Positions 17,729 to 24,199 of a DNA stretch of 64,000 nucleotides are shown piece after piece; positions within the stretch are counted from its first letter, which is position 1, and every line of letters begins with the position of its first letter. Source of the stretch: Nostoc sp. ATCC 53789 (GTDB lineage Bacteria > Cyanobacteriota > Cyanobacteriia > Cyanobacteriales > Nostocaceae); NCBI RefSeq assembly GCF_009873495.1, contig NZ_CP046703.1, positions 1,798,001 through 1,862,000 on the forward strand. Direction: 5' to 3'. The position numbers and the translations under genes were made by a program. The notes beneath the pieces were generated by a model that was not told the origin of the DNA, searched no databases, and saw only the letters and a list, made by a program, of their open reading frames with translations.

Positions 17729-18103
17729 TCATGACTGGGGCTTGTTTTGTCTTGGATGGTTGGATAGTGAAACTCGAAAGCAGCGACCGCCGCCAACCAT
17801 CATCGCCTCACGATCCGCAAGGCGAACGGCTTTGCTACGACTGACTTTCATCATCGGAAATGAACCATCCGGCGAAAGACTGAACATTTCGTAATTCTTC
17901 AAAGAAACCCATTCGATTGCTGTTCTGTCAGCTAGCGCCGAATACTCGACTTGATTCATATCTGCGGCCGAGGCTGCACTGGGTAAAGATGGCAAAGGTC
18001 GTCTTGTTGCTCTATCTCTCTTGGGCTTATCCTCGGACTTGTTGTCGGTCTTTGGTGCTGCTTTAGTGCCATTACTAGTGGCTTCTAGTGCTTCCATAGT
18101 CAT
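17729..18103 (-). CDS. Hypothetical protein with basic, Pro-rich N-terminus (124 aa)
   Basis: The N-terminal third is disordered and basic (KPKRDRATRRPLPSLPS). The remainder (VEYSALADRTAIEWVSLKN, MMKVSRSKAVRLADREAMM) looks like a small folded domain. The start could be the ATG at 18103 or the one six bases later. Its promoter region carries the iteron-like repeats at 18104-18198. Possibly DNA-associated; function unknown. Confidence 0.5.
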   Translation of the reverse strand: MTMEALEATSNGTKAAPKTDNKSEDKPKRDRATRRPLPSLPSAASAADMNQVEYSALADRTAIEWVSLKNYEMFSLSPDGSFPMMKVSRSKAVRLADREAMMVGGGRCFRVSLSNHPRQNKPQS

Positions 18104-18198
18104 TGCATACTAGGGTCATAGTGGGTCTTAAGTGCCTGCATACTGGGTTTATAGTCACGCTTATGCGGCACTTAAATAGGTCTTAAGTGGCACTTAAA
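18104..18198. promoter_or_regulatory. Iteron-like repeats upstream of the minus-strand small-gene operon
   Basis: Direct repeats seen: TGCATACT at 18104-18111 and 18137-18144, each followed by GGGT..TAGT; GGTCTTAAGTG at 18124-18134 and 18179-18189; GGCACTTAAA at 18167-18176 and 18189-18198. CTTAAGTG and CACTTAA are inverse partners. The cluster lies directly before the 124-aa gene and could be an operator array or replication-iteron site of the island. Confidence 0.5.
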
Positions 18199-18326
18199 GC
18201 TGTGTATACAGGTGTTTAACTACTGCGTTAGCGTAGCTCGCCGCAGGCATCGCAGTTGAGTCATTTTTGTTAAATGCTTGTTATCACTGGGTTTGAGCGT
18301 TTTTTAGTTGGGTTTCCCTTTGACTT

Positions 18327-18563
18327 TTACCCTCCCTTGTTAGTAAATAGTTCCTCCAACTGGGACATTTCGGCTTCTTCTTCGGGCGTTATCTCTGGCA
18401 GAGGACGGGCCATTATCTCTGTCAGCGTCTTTATTCGTGGGTCTTTGGTGGCTGGTTTGGATATCAACTCCTCTAGTTCAGCTAACTCGCGTTCTTCTTC
18501 GGCCGTTATCTCTGGCAGGGGACGAGCCATGATTTCAGTCAGTGTCTTTTTTTGATTTTCCAT
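18327..18563 (-). CDS. Small acidic protein made of a duplicated ~37-aa unit
   Basis: A 78-aa protein consisting of two tandem copies of a unit starting KTLTEIMARPLPEIT and continuing with Glu-rich helix (AEEERELAELEEL and PEEEAEMSQLEEL). The duplication is equally clear at DNA level, so it is fairly recent or homogenised. It is highly acidic and could mimic DNA or act as an adaptor, but this is speculation. It is divergent from the RHH gene. Confidence 0.55.
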   Translation of the reverse strand: MENQKKTLTEIMARPLPEITAEEERELAELEELISKPATKDPRIKTLTEIMARPLPEITPEEEAEMSQLEELFTNKGG

Positions 18564-18694
18564 TTTTAGTTACTAGTAATCAGTCATTGGGCATCAGTCA
18601 AAGGGTGTTCCGCGCAAGGTCAAGGCGCGGGTGCTTGCTCCGGTTGCAACGCGAACTGTCAGGCGTTGGGGAGCGATGTTGTGTTGCAAAATAA

Positions 18695-18767
18695 GTTGTA
18701 TGCGTGTACAACTAAATATAAGCTAATACAATGCGCGTTAAAAGTCAACATTGTATGCGTATACAAT
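18695..18767 (+). promoter_or_regulatory. Paired palindromic operators of the RHH regulator
   Basis: Two copies of a near-identical palindrome, GTTGTATGCGTGTACAAC (18695-18712) and ATTGTATGCGTATACAAT (18750-18767), lie 55 bp apart. A related half-site (ATACAATGCG) occurs between them at 18726-18735. They sit in the promoter region of the ribbon-helix-helix gene just downstream, the usual arrangement for an autoregulated RHH/CopG-type repressor. Confidence 0.65.
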
Positions 18768-18792
18768 AAGAGGTAGTGCATGGGTATAACTA

Positions 18793-18984
18793 ATGCGGAA
18801 GCCGATCCACGGACAAAGGAAGAAGAGCTTGAATCTGACAATATCTCCAGAAGCTCATCAGCTGCTAGAGGAGAAATCAGTCTTACTGGGACTGAGCAAG
18901 AGCGAGTTCATAGAGAGGGTAGCTCGCGATCAAGCATCTTCAACCCAGGACAAAGAGTTACTGGGAAAATGCTCGATCACCTGA
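18793..18984 (+). CDS. Ribbon-helix-helix (CopG/Arc-type) DNA-binding protein
   Basis: A 63-aa frame with a clear RHH core: beta-strand KSLNLTISPEAHQLLEEKS, then LGLSKSEFIERVARDQ. It presumably binds the palindromes at 18695-18767. The best Shine-Dalgarno (AGAGG at 18769-18773) points to an ATG at 18780 in a different frame, while the RHH frame opens at ATG 18793. The C-terminal end runs into the heptamer G GGA AAA (18963-18969). A -1 shift there joins the RHH to the coiled-coil frame that follows, giving about 102 aa. Confidence 0.7.
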   Translation: MRKPIHGQRKKSLNLTISPEAHQLLEEKSVLLGLSKSEFIERVARDQASSTQDKELLGKCSIT

Positions 18985-19100
18985 TCGGCGAATACGAAGA
19001 TCAGGTGATTGCTAAAAGAAATGAGATAACTACAATTGAAGCCAAGATCAAAGAACTCCAGTTACTCAGAGAGGAACTAGAGGAACAGCCAGAGGAATAA
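18969..19100 (+). CDS. Coiled-coil segment in -1 frame after the RHH gene (separate ORF or frameshift extension)
   Basis: 43 codons from ATG 18969: MLDHLIGEYEDQVIAKRN followed by a Glu/Lys-rich heptad helix (IEAKIKELQLLREELEEQ). It overlaps the RHH frame by 16 bases and starts exactly at the base reached by a -1 slip on GGGAAAA. It may be an oligomerisation tail of the RHH protein made by frameshifting, a coupled separate small gene, or the result of a mutation that split one gene. Confidence 0.5.
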   Translation: MLDHLIGEYEDQVIAKRNEITTIEAKIKELQLLREELEEQPEE

Positions 19101-19104
19101 TGTA

Positions 19105-19145
19105 AATAAAACCGTCCTACCCACTGTGGGTAGGACGGTTTTATT
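19105..19145. terminator. Strong bidirectional intrinsic terminator
   Basis: Perfect 20-base arms, AATAAAACCGTCCTACCCAC (19105-19124) and its complement (19126-19145), form a GC-rich stem flanked by A and T runs. It lies 5 bp after the coiled-coil stop and ends the RHH transcript. Confidence 0.85.
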
Positions 19146-19264
19146 TGTTGCGATCGCGCTCCTCATTTCACTAGAGTACGATCGCCGATTGTTTAGAAAT
19201 GCCAAAAAGCCACCTAAAATTGCACTTCCGGGTGGCTTCCTGACTCAAAATAACTAACAGTATC

Positions 19265-19960
19265 ATGACAGAAAATAGTTTAAAAATCAATCTTCCTTGG
19301 ACGGAAGAACACGAAGCATTCTGCTACAAACATCATATTTGCCCTGCTGCTAAATCACTTTGGCAATGGCTAATGAGGCAGGGTGTAATAGCCGAAGAAG
19401 TAGAACCAGATTTATCAGAATTCAATGCCACAGTAGCCAAAGCAAGAGGTAAAGGATACTCACACAATTACCTCAAGAAAATATTCGACCAGCTAGTAGA
19501 ACACAGAGTTATCCAAGTCGTTAAACAGTACAGTTGGAAGATATTTAAGTTACTTGTAAGACCCCTCGAATGGTTAAAACCACCCAGGAAGAAGCGAGAA
19601 AAAAACTTACAAAACCATAATTTAAGTTACAAATCAGACCCCTCAAATGATAAATCTGCCGTTCCGGGTGATATACAGCAGCAGCATTCTAATTCCGATA
19701 TCAACTTAGAGACTCTGGCAGAAGCGGGTATACATTATGACTCCTCCGAGAAAGAAGTCCTTGAACGTCCAACTAATGAGATTAAGTTAGCAATTTTAAT
19801 GCTTAATCTCCGTGGTGGTTTAGATAAAATTCTTAATCCAGAAGGATTTATACGGCGATGTTTACGTGCGCGTTGGTGGGAGTTCCCGCGCAATTACAAT
19901 CATTTACTTTCTATGTTTGGGAATTCTACAGAATGGGATGAATTATTCCCCTCTGGTTAA
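19265..19960 (+). CDS. Winged-helix-like, possible plasmid-type replication or DNA-binding protein
   Basis: 231 aa. The N-terminal ~90 residues resemble a winged helix (AAKSLWQWLMRQG, YSHNYLKKIFDQLVEHRVIQ). A Lys-rich disordered linker follows (residues 103-150), then a C-terminal helical part (LAILMLNLRGGLDKILNPEG, RRCLRARWWEFPRNY). The layout is reminiscent of DnaD/Rep-type proteins of plasmids and phages, but no catalytic motif identifies it. It lies between two hairpins as its own unit. Confidence 0.45.
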   Translation: MTENSLKINLPWTEEHEAFCYKHHICPAAKSLWQWLMRQGVIAEEVEPDLSEFNATVAKARGKGYSHNYLKKIFDQLVEHRVIQVVKQYSWKIFKLLVRPLEWLKPPRKKREKNLQNHNLSYKSDPSNDKSAVPGDIQQQHSNSDINLETLAEAGIHYDSSEKEVLERPTNEIKLAILMLNLRGGLDKILNPEGFIRRCLRARWWEFPRNYNHLLSMFGNSTEWDELFPSG

Positions 19961-19984
19961 TTCCTATTCCTATGTATAAAAAAA

Positions 19985-20002
19985 CGGCCGTTAGAGCGGC
20001 CG
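19985..20002 (-). terminator. GC hairpin followed by T-run on the minus strand
   Basis: CGGCCG (19985-19990), loop TTAGAG, CGGCCG (19997-20002). On the minus strand it is followed by seven T residues (19978-19984), the form of an intrinsic terminator. It lies between two plus-strand genes. Confidence 0.45.
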
Positions 20003-20027
20003 CGAATTCTATTACTTCAAAAACATT

Positions 20028-20681
20028 ATGAAACATAATTCTGATGTGCCTGGGCAATTAGCATTATTTGCAATTGCACCAACTGAAGAAAGGACTACCG
20101 TTCATGATCCTTACTGGGATGAAATACTTGCGCCCCAACAAGACGACCCAGAACAGAGGTGGAATCCTGCTGATTTTGGAGAAGTCCCACGCAAATTAAG
20201 TGACAACGGACAACTGACAATTTTCTTTGATGACAGTGACGAGCCACCAGACCCAGACGATTTTAAAAATTTGAATGATTATCATCAAGCCTGGTCTGAG
20301 TGGCGTACACGTGTTGGGGCGCAAGTTACTTCAAACACTGTTCCAACCACAGTAGAAACTCTTGTTGGTGGGAAGGTTACATTAGCTACCCAAAAAGTTG
20401 CGCCCCAACACGATACCCACTGGATAGAGAAGTACTGGGTTGAGCGGTCTGGTAATAAATATTGGTATTTTCGGTACTGCTGGATGAAGGGCCGTAAGAA
20501 AAATCGCTGCTACATCGGCAGTGTGGACAGTATCAAGGCTAAACAGAAACGGGAATTGGTCGAAATTGCGATCGCAGATGGTAAATTACCAATTGAAATT
20601 GAGAAACTAATCCAAGGCTGGAAACATGAGCCGTCCACTATGCCCAAAGTGCCAGGGAATGCGCGTTTTCAAGAACGGTAG
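20028..20681 (+). CDS. Hypothetical island protein with beta-rich Arm-type-like C-terminal domain
   Basis: 217 aa. An acidic, low-complexity N-terminal half (DDSDEPPDPDDFKNLNDYHQ) is followed by an aromatic/basic beta segment (KYWVERSGNKYWYFRYCW, KGRKKNRCYIGSV) and a helix. The latter resembles the small beta-sheet DNA-binding domains in front of many integrases. It is not fused to a catalytic domain here. Its 3' end overlaps the zinc-ribbon gene by 56 bases in another frame. Confidence 0.5.
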   Translation: MKHNSDVPGQLALFAIAPTEERTTVHDPYWDEILAPQQDDPEQRWNPADFGEVPRKLSDNGQLTIFFDDSDEPPDPDDFKNLNDYHQAWSEWRTRVGAQVTSNTVPTTVETLVGGKVTLATQKVAPQHDTHWIEKYWVERSGNKYWYFRYCWMKGRKKNRCYIGSVDSIKAKQKRELVEIAIADGKLPIEIEKLIQGWKHEPSTMPKVPGNARFQER

Positions 20682-20820
20682 CTACAAGCTATCTAGTGGC
20701 TTCCTAAAACAGCGCTGGTTCTGCCAAGCTTGTCGGCAAGGTTTTATTCCTTCAATAGTTCAGGAGACTCCTGAACCAATTTCTGAAACCTCCGCAGTTC
20801 ATCCCATGCACGGGTGCTAG
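20626..20820 (+). CDS. Small zinc-ribbon protein
   Basis: 64 aa with CPKCQGMRVFKNGSYKLSSG and WFCQACRQGF, a treble-clef/zinc-ribbon pattern like that at the N-terminus of IS1/ISL3-type transposases (InsA-like). No transposase domain follows, so it may be a remnant or a stand-alone DNA-binding protein. The 5' part overlaps the previous gene and the 3' end overlaps the convergent gene by 77 bases. Confidence 0.5.
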   Translation: MSRPLCPKCQGMRVFKNGSYKLSSGFLKQRWFCQACRQGFIPSIVQETPEPISETSAVHPMHGC

Positions 20821-21085
20821 TGTCCAGCTTCCTAGAATTCTGGTTAGGGTGGTAATTGTGGCGTTTAAATTCGATATACCGCTCAATCAGCCCAAGGGTG
20901 AATTCCTGTAGAAAATCCCCTTTCAGCATGGGGATATTACGAGATTTATCAGATTTCAGCTTGGCATCTACCGCTCTAGCGTAAGCCAAAATGTCACTCT
21001 TAAGCACAATCGGCACGCGGATCAATGTGGTTTTCCCGCCGTTCCAAGTGCTGCATGATTCCCAGGTTGTGCGAGTCCGTCCCAT
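20744..21085 (-). CDS. Small hypothetical protein, possible DNA-binding partner
   Basis: 113 aa. The N-terminal WNGGKTTLIRVPIVLKSDI followed by a long helix (LAYARAVDAKLKSD) has the strand-helix-helix look of RHH proteins. The C-terminal part is basic and helical (RYIEFKRHNYHPNQNSRK). No close family recognised. It is convergent with the zinc-ribbon gene. Confidence 0.5.
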   Translation of the reverse strand: MGRTRTTWESCSTWNGGKTTLIRVPIVLKSDILAYARAVDAKLKSDKSRNIPMLKGDFLQEFTLGLIERYIEFKRHNYHPNQNSRKLDTSTRAWDELRRFQKLVQESPELLKE

Positions 21086-21120
21086 GTAGGTAAAGCGCCG
21101 TGTTACACGGCAATATTACC

Positions 21121-21216
21121 ATTCCCCATTCCCTGTTCCCTATTCCCCATTCCCTGTTCCCTATTCCCCAATGCCCAATGACTAATGACTAATGACTAAT
21201 GACTAATGACTAATGA
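21121..21216. repeat. Tandem repeats (CCCTATTCCC-type and ATGACTA heptamers)
   Basis: Two blocks: an imperfect duplication of ATTCCCCATTCCCTGTTCCC (21121-21170), then about five to six units of ACTAATG/ATGACTA (21177-21216). These are short tandemly repeated repetitive sequences typical of Nostocales intergenic DNA. Confidence 0.75.
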
Positions 21217-21317
21217 AAAGCGATCGCGCTCATAAGCCAAAGTGCGATCGCAGTTGTTGCATTATTTTGTGAGTAAAACATCTATTGGTTTGAGCTTATC
21301 CGCCCCAGTAAGCTTTG

Positions 21318-21470
21318 TCACAGATTAGGGTAAACCTGGTCAACTTCATCCCATGCCTGGTTAGCAAGATATTCAAGTGCCATAGCCAGGTACAGAGGGT
21401 GGTCGTATTCGCCTTGCTGCAAGCGGTCGAAGAATATCTCAATTTGCAGGAATAGGAGTTTGGTATTCAT
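21318..21470 (-). CDS. 50-aa protein translationally coupled to the recombinase
   Basis: The ATG (21468-21470) overlaps the TGA of the upstream tyrosine recombinase gene as ATGA, and the frame stays open to TGA at 21318. The product begins MNTKLLFLQIEIFFDRLQQG and ends NQAWDEVDQVYPNL; it is acidic and helical. The size and coupling suggest a small recombination accessory (directionality-type) protein, but nothing in the sequence proves that. Confidence 0.5.
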   Translation of the reverse strand: MNTKLLFLQIEIFFDRLQQGEYDHPLYLAMALEYLANQAWDEVDQVYPNL

Positions 21471-22075
21471 AGAGTTGCGATCGCGCCTTCGAGGTCACAA
21501 TCAGTAACGTCAATGTAAACTGCCAACATCTTCAAATCCGCATATCCCAATAGCTTTTGAATAATTCGCAACGAAACACCGTTACGAGCCAGATGGGTTA
21601 CAAAGCTCCGGCGGCTGGAATGAGTGCTTAGTCCGCGGCTCTCCAAGCCAGCTTTTTGCACTGCCTCCCGAAACACCATATCCGCATATCTCAGAGAGAT
21701 GTGCTTGATAATTTCCCCTTCGGTGTAGCTCCTTTTGGAAGGAAATAACCACTCCGAATCTGGATCTTCTGGAGTGTATGCTTTCAACGCTTCATGAAGA
21801 GTTGGGTGTACTGGCACTTGTCTAGTTTTCTGAAGTTTCTTTTTCCCCCCTACAGCCTTGCGAGTGCGGGCCCGAAAAGTAATCAACTTAAGTGGGTTGC
21901 CCTCAGCATCGTAAAGATCCGCAATTTTCATTTGCACCAGTGCCCCCCACCTTTCCCCCGTGAACCATGCCAAGTCTAAAAGCAATTTGTATTTTTGGCT
22001 GTGGATGTTATTACGGATTCGAGAATATTCTTTAGCCGTAAAAACAGCCGCTTGTCCATTGCGGTTGTTTTTCAT
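21467..22075 (-). CDS. Tyrosine site-specific recombinase (phage integrase family, catalytic core only)
   Basis: A 202-aa integrase lacking the usual N-terminal core-binding domain. Catalytic features: the first Arg in AWFTGERWGALVQMK, HSSRRSFVTHLARNG with the HxxR motif, then LLGYADLKMLAVYIDV giving the Tyr nucleophile. The usual His/Trp of the LGH motif is Tyr here. It probably integrates, excises or resolves the island. It is divergent from the fibre operon, and an inverted repeat in the intervening gap (22107-22189) could be its site. Confidence 0.85.
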   Translation of the reverse strand: MKNNRNGQAAVFTAKEYSRIRNNIHSQKYKLLLDLAWFTGERWGALVQMKIADLYDAEGNPLKLITFRARTRKAVGGKKKLQKTRQVPVHPTLHEALKAYTPEDPDSEWLFPSKRSYTEGEIIKHISLRYADMVFREAVQKAGLESRGLSTHSSRRSFVTHLARNGVSLRIIQKLLGYADLKMLAVYIDVTDCDLEGAIATL

Positions 22076-22106
22076 AGAATTATTTTGATGTTCTGACTTC
22101 TGGATT

Positions 22107-22189
22107 AACCATTGTGAGGTGTTAATCTGGAAGTTTTTATTTTTCAGGTATTACCTAAATCCGCATCAATCCTAATCACAGCAATGGTT
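22107..22189. promoter_or_regulatory. Inverted repeat between recombinase and fibre operon
   Basis: AACCATTG at 22107-22114 and CAATGGTT at 22182-22189 are perfect 8-bp inverted partners, extended imperfectly by TGA / TCA. They flank an AT-rich core with the near-palindrome AGGTATTACCT. They could be recombinase arm sites or a shared operator. Confidence 0.35.
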
Positions 22190-22294
22190 TAGCGTCGTCC
22201 GTGAAACTTCCGGTTTTACATAAAAGTGGAACATTTACTTATTTTTTAATTAGCAATACAACGGATTTATTCACTTCATCAAAAATCCGTTTTT

Positions 22295-22624
22295 ATGGCA
22301 GAACTAACTCTTGCACAAGTATTCGGAACCAATGCCACCCAAGACGCTACAACAATCACTATCTACAAAGCCGATTTACCAAGATTGTCACCTGCCTCTG
22401 TCAATACTGCTGAAAGTCTGTTAACTGGCATCATTCTTAAAAGTCAGGTACAGCTTACCAAGGCAAACTTTGACGCGAATATTGACCAAAGCGTTTACAT
22501 TGATTCTGGTTTCCCAGGATTCGCATTCCGTGGCACGGACAATACATCTTATCGGGTTGATTCTCTAACAGTTTCACTCGCAAAAATCGACACATCTTCT
22601 ATTATTGACCCCGATGATTACTAA
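22295..22624 (+). CDS. Fibre-operon protein 1, fibre-type N-terminal module
   Basis: 109 aa. LTLAQVFGTNATQDATTITI and KADLPRLSP followed by NTAESLLTGIIL match the next gene's product closely, so the two are paralogues. The pattern (assignment of a parameter, then x-Lys-x-Asp-Leu) resembles the N-terminal attachment module of phage fibre proteins. It overlaps the next gene by 11 bases. Confidence 0.6.
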   Translation: MAELTLAQVFGTNATQDATTITIYKADLPRLSPASVNTAESLLTGIILKSQVQLTKANFDANIDQSVYIDSGFPGFAFRGTDNTSYRVDSLTVSLAKIDTSSIIDPDDY

Positions 22625-22973
22625 TCTCAATCGATTATCCCTTGCTGATTTATTTGGTGAGGAAGCAACACAGGATGCGACGGTACTTGTAATTCAGAAA
22701 AGCGATTTACTTCGATTAACACCACAGGTCAACAATACCGCCGAAAGTCTACTAGCAGCGATTCTCGTTACTGCGTTCTCTGCGTTCTCTGACGCGATTA
22801 CAACTGAGGACGATCAATCAATTACCACTGAAGACGGTTTTCCTCTGACATTTGATAACTCTGAAGCTTTTGAGTTAATCAAAATCATTGGATGGACACC
22901 GTTTCAATTTGTTAGGGGCAATCAAAAATATATCAATAATCAAGTAATTATCGAAGCTTATGGTACAGATTAA
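22614..22973 (+). CDS. Fibre-operon protein 2, paralogue of protein 1
   Basis: The ATG at 22614 (119 aa) is chosen over an upstream TTG at 22605. LSLADLFGEEATQDATVLVI, KSDLLRLTPQ and NNTAESLLAAIL align with the preceding protein. The middle contains a Thr/Asp-rich duplicated stretch (ITTEDDQSITTEDG). It overlaps both neighbours (11 and 14 bases), as in compact phage-like operons. Confidence 0.6.
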   Translation: MITNLNRLSLADLFGEEATQDATVLVIQKSDLLRLTPQVNNTAESLLAAILVTAFSAFSDAITTEDDQSITTEDGFPLTFDNSEAFELIKIIGWTPFQFVRGNQKYINNQVIIEAYGTD

Positions 22974-23628
22974 AGACCTTGCGATTACAAAAACTAGTGC
23001 AGAGGATACAGACTTATTTGTACTTCAAAACCCTACAACAGGTGAGACGTACAGTATTACGAAAGCTGATTTATTCTCAGGTTTATCTAGCGGTGGCGGT
23101 AGTGGAACGGATGAAACTGCCCTTACATATAGTTCAAACGGCGACGATAACGGGCTGTTTTATTATTTGGGTACAAACGGCAAAACAACATTCTGGGTTA
23201 ACCCCGCCACGACATCAGCGTTGATTGTAACTGCAAGCAGTACAGAGGGCGGTTCCCCTGTTGGTCTATCAGACAGATCAGCGAGTGAATACTACTCGAA
23301 CATCAGCGCTAACAACTGGATTAAGTATCAGATTGACACTGGAAAGAAACTGAAATGCAACTATTACAGCATACGGAGCCGGGCTAATAACGTAGATTAT
23401 TATCCTCGCAATTGGATTTTACAAGGCAGTAACGATGGTAGTACTTGGACGGATTTAGATACTCAAGTTAACAATACGACCATTTCAAGTATTAGTCAGT
23501 GGCTTTCATTGCCTGTCACATCTACAACGGCTTACTCGTATTTCCGATTACTGCAAAATGGCGTTGATTCCTCTGGTGTAGGCTATCTCTGTTTAGGTGA
23601 AATCGAGTTATACGGATTATATTATTAA
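22960..23628 (+). CDS. Fibre-like protein with discoidin (F5/8 type C)-like domain
   Basis: 222 aa. The N-terminal ~45 residues (IKDLAITKTSAEDTDLFVLQ, ITKADLFSG) are typical of phage fibre or virion proteins. The C-terminal ~150 resemble a galactose-binding/discoidin beta-sandwich (WIKYQIDTGKKLKCNYYSI, WILQGSNDGSTWTDLD, YFRLLQN, LCLGEIELYG). Such a domain would bind carbohydrate, so a receptor- or sheath-binding role is likely but inferred. A short Gly/Ser linker separates the parts. Confidence 0.65.
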   Translation: MVQIKDLAITKTSAEDTDLFVLQNPTTGETYSITKADLFSGLSSGGGSGTDETALTYSSNGDDNGLFYYLGTNGKTTFWVNPATTSALIVTASSTEGGSPVGLSDRSASEYYSNISANNWIKYQIDTGKKLKCNYYSIRSRANNVDYYPRNWILQGSNDGSTWTDLDTQVNNTTISSISQWLSLPVTSTTAYSYFRLLQNGVDSSGVGYLCLGEIELYGLYY

Positions 23629-23641
23629 GCGAAATACAGAA

Positions 23642-24199
23642 ATGTCTTATTGTCAAATAGGGGATAAAACCGCTACTGTCACTTATCAATTTCGTGGAGA
23701 TTCTGAGAGATTTTTTAAGTCTAACGTTGTACCTATCAATGTGGCATTGACTCGTGAAAATGAACAACCTGGGCACTGGACTCTAGACACTTACGACGAC
23801 ATCACAACATCATATATTTTTACCTATGATGGACTTGAATCAGAATCCCCACTCGCTACCGGAAGGCAAATAAGAACGAGTAGTACCAATAGATTGATAT
23901 CAGCCGATGATAATGCTTCCGCCGGCAATGTTCGCATAAGAAGCGCAGTTTTCACCCCAAGTAAGGGCGTTGGTTACACGATAAAAGTATTCAATGCCAA
24001 CACCAGCGAAATATTATTTCAAGATTTCAAAGAAGGTGAAATACCGCCTAAATATACCGTTGCTTGTGGTGATGGATGCCCAGAAGGTTTTTGCCGATGT
24101 ACAACTCCTGGCTATCCCGGTTATTGCTGCTTAGACTGCAATTCTACAGCCGCATCTATTCGCTTTATTACTAATGATTTGAAGGGGAGAAATGGCTGA
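23642..24199 (+). CDS. Fibre-operon protein 4 with cysteine-rich C-terminus
   Basis: The ATG at 23642 (185 aa) is chosen over 23597, which lies inside the previous gene. Mostly beta-type sequence, then a dense Cys cluster near the C-terminus (CGDGCPEGFCRCTTPGY and CCLDC, nine Cys within 28 residues) that could form disulphides or a metal knot outside the cell. No signal peptide. It overlaps the start of the collagen-like gene by 8 bases. Confidence 0.55.
   Translation: MSYCQIGDKTATVTYQFRGDSERFFKSNVVPINVALTRENEQPGHWTLDTYDDITTSYIFTYDGLESESPLATGRQIRTSSTNRLISADDNASAGNVRIRSAVFTPSKGVGYTIKVFNANTSEILFQDFKEGEIPPKYTVACGDGCPEGFCRCTTPGYPGYCCLDCNSTAASIRFITNDLKGRNG

Noticed and set aside
18780-18968. N-terminal part of the 106-aa frame starting at ATG 18780
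   Set aside because: Its sequence up to 18968 is low-quality (Ser/Glu-rich) and is the shifted reading of a clear RHH domain. Only the part after 18969 looks like real protein.
19996-20009. GCGGCCGC followed by GAATTC (NotI-EcoRI) looking like a cloning adaptor
   Set aside because: The GCGGCCG forms the second arm of a natural hairpin with CGGCCG at 19985, and flanking sequence is continuous host-like DNA. It is most likely coincidence.
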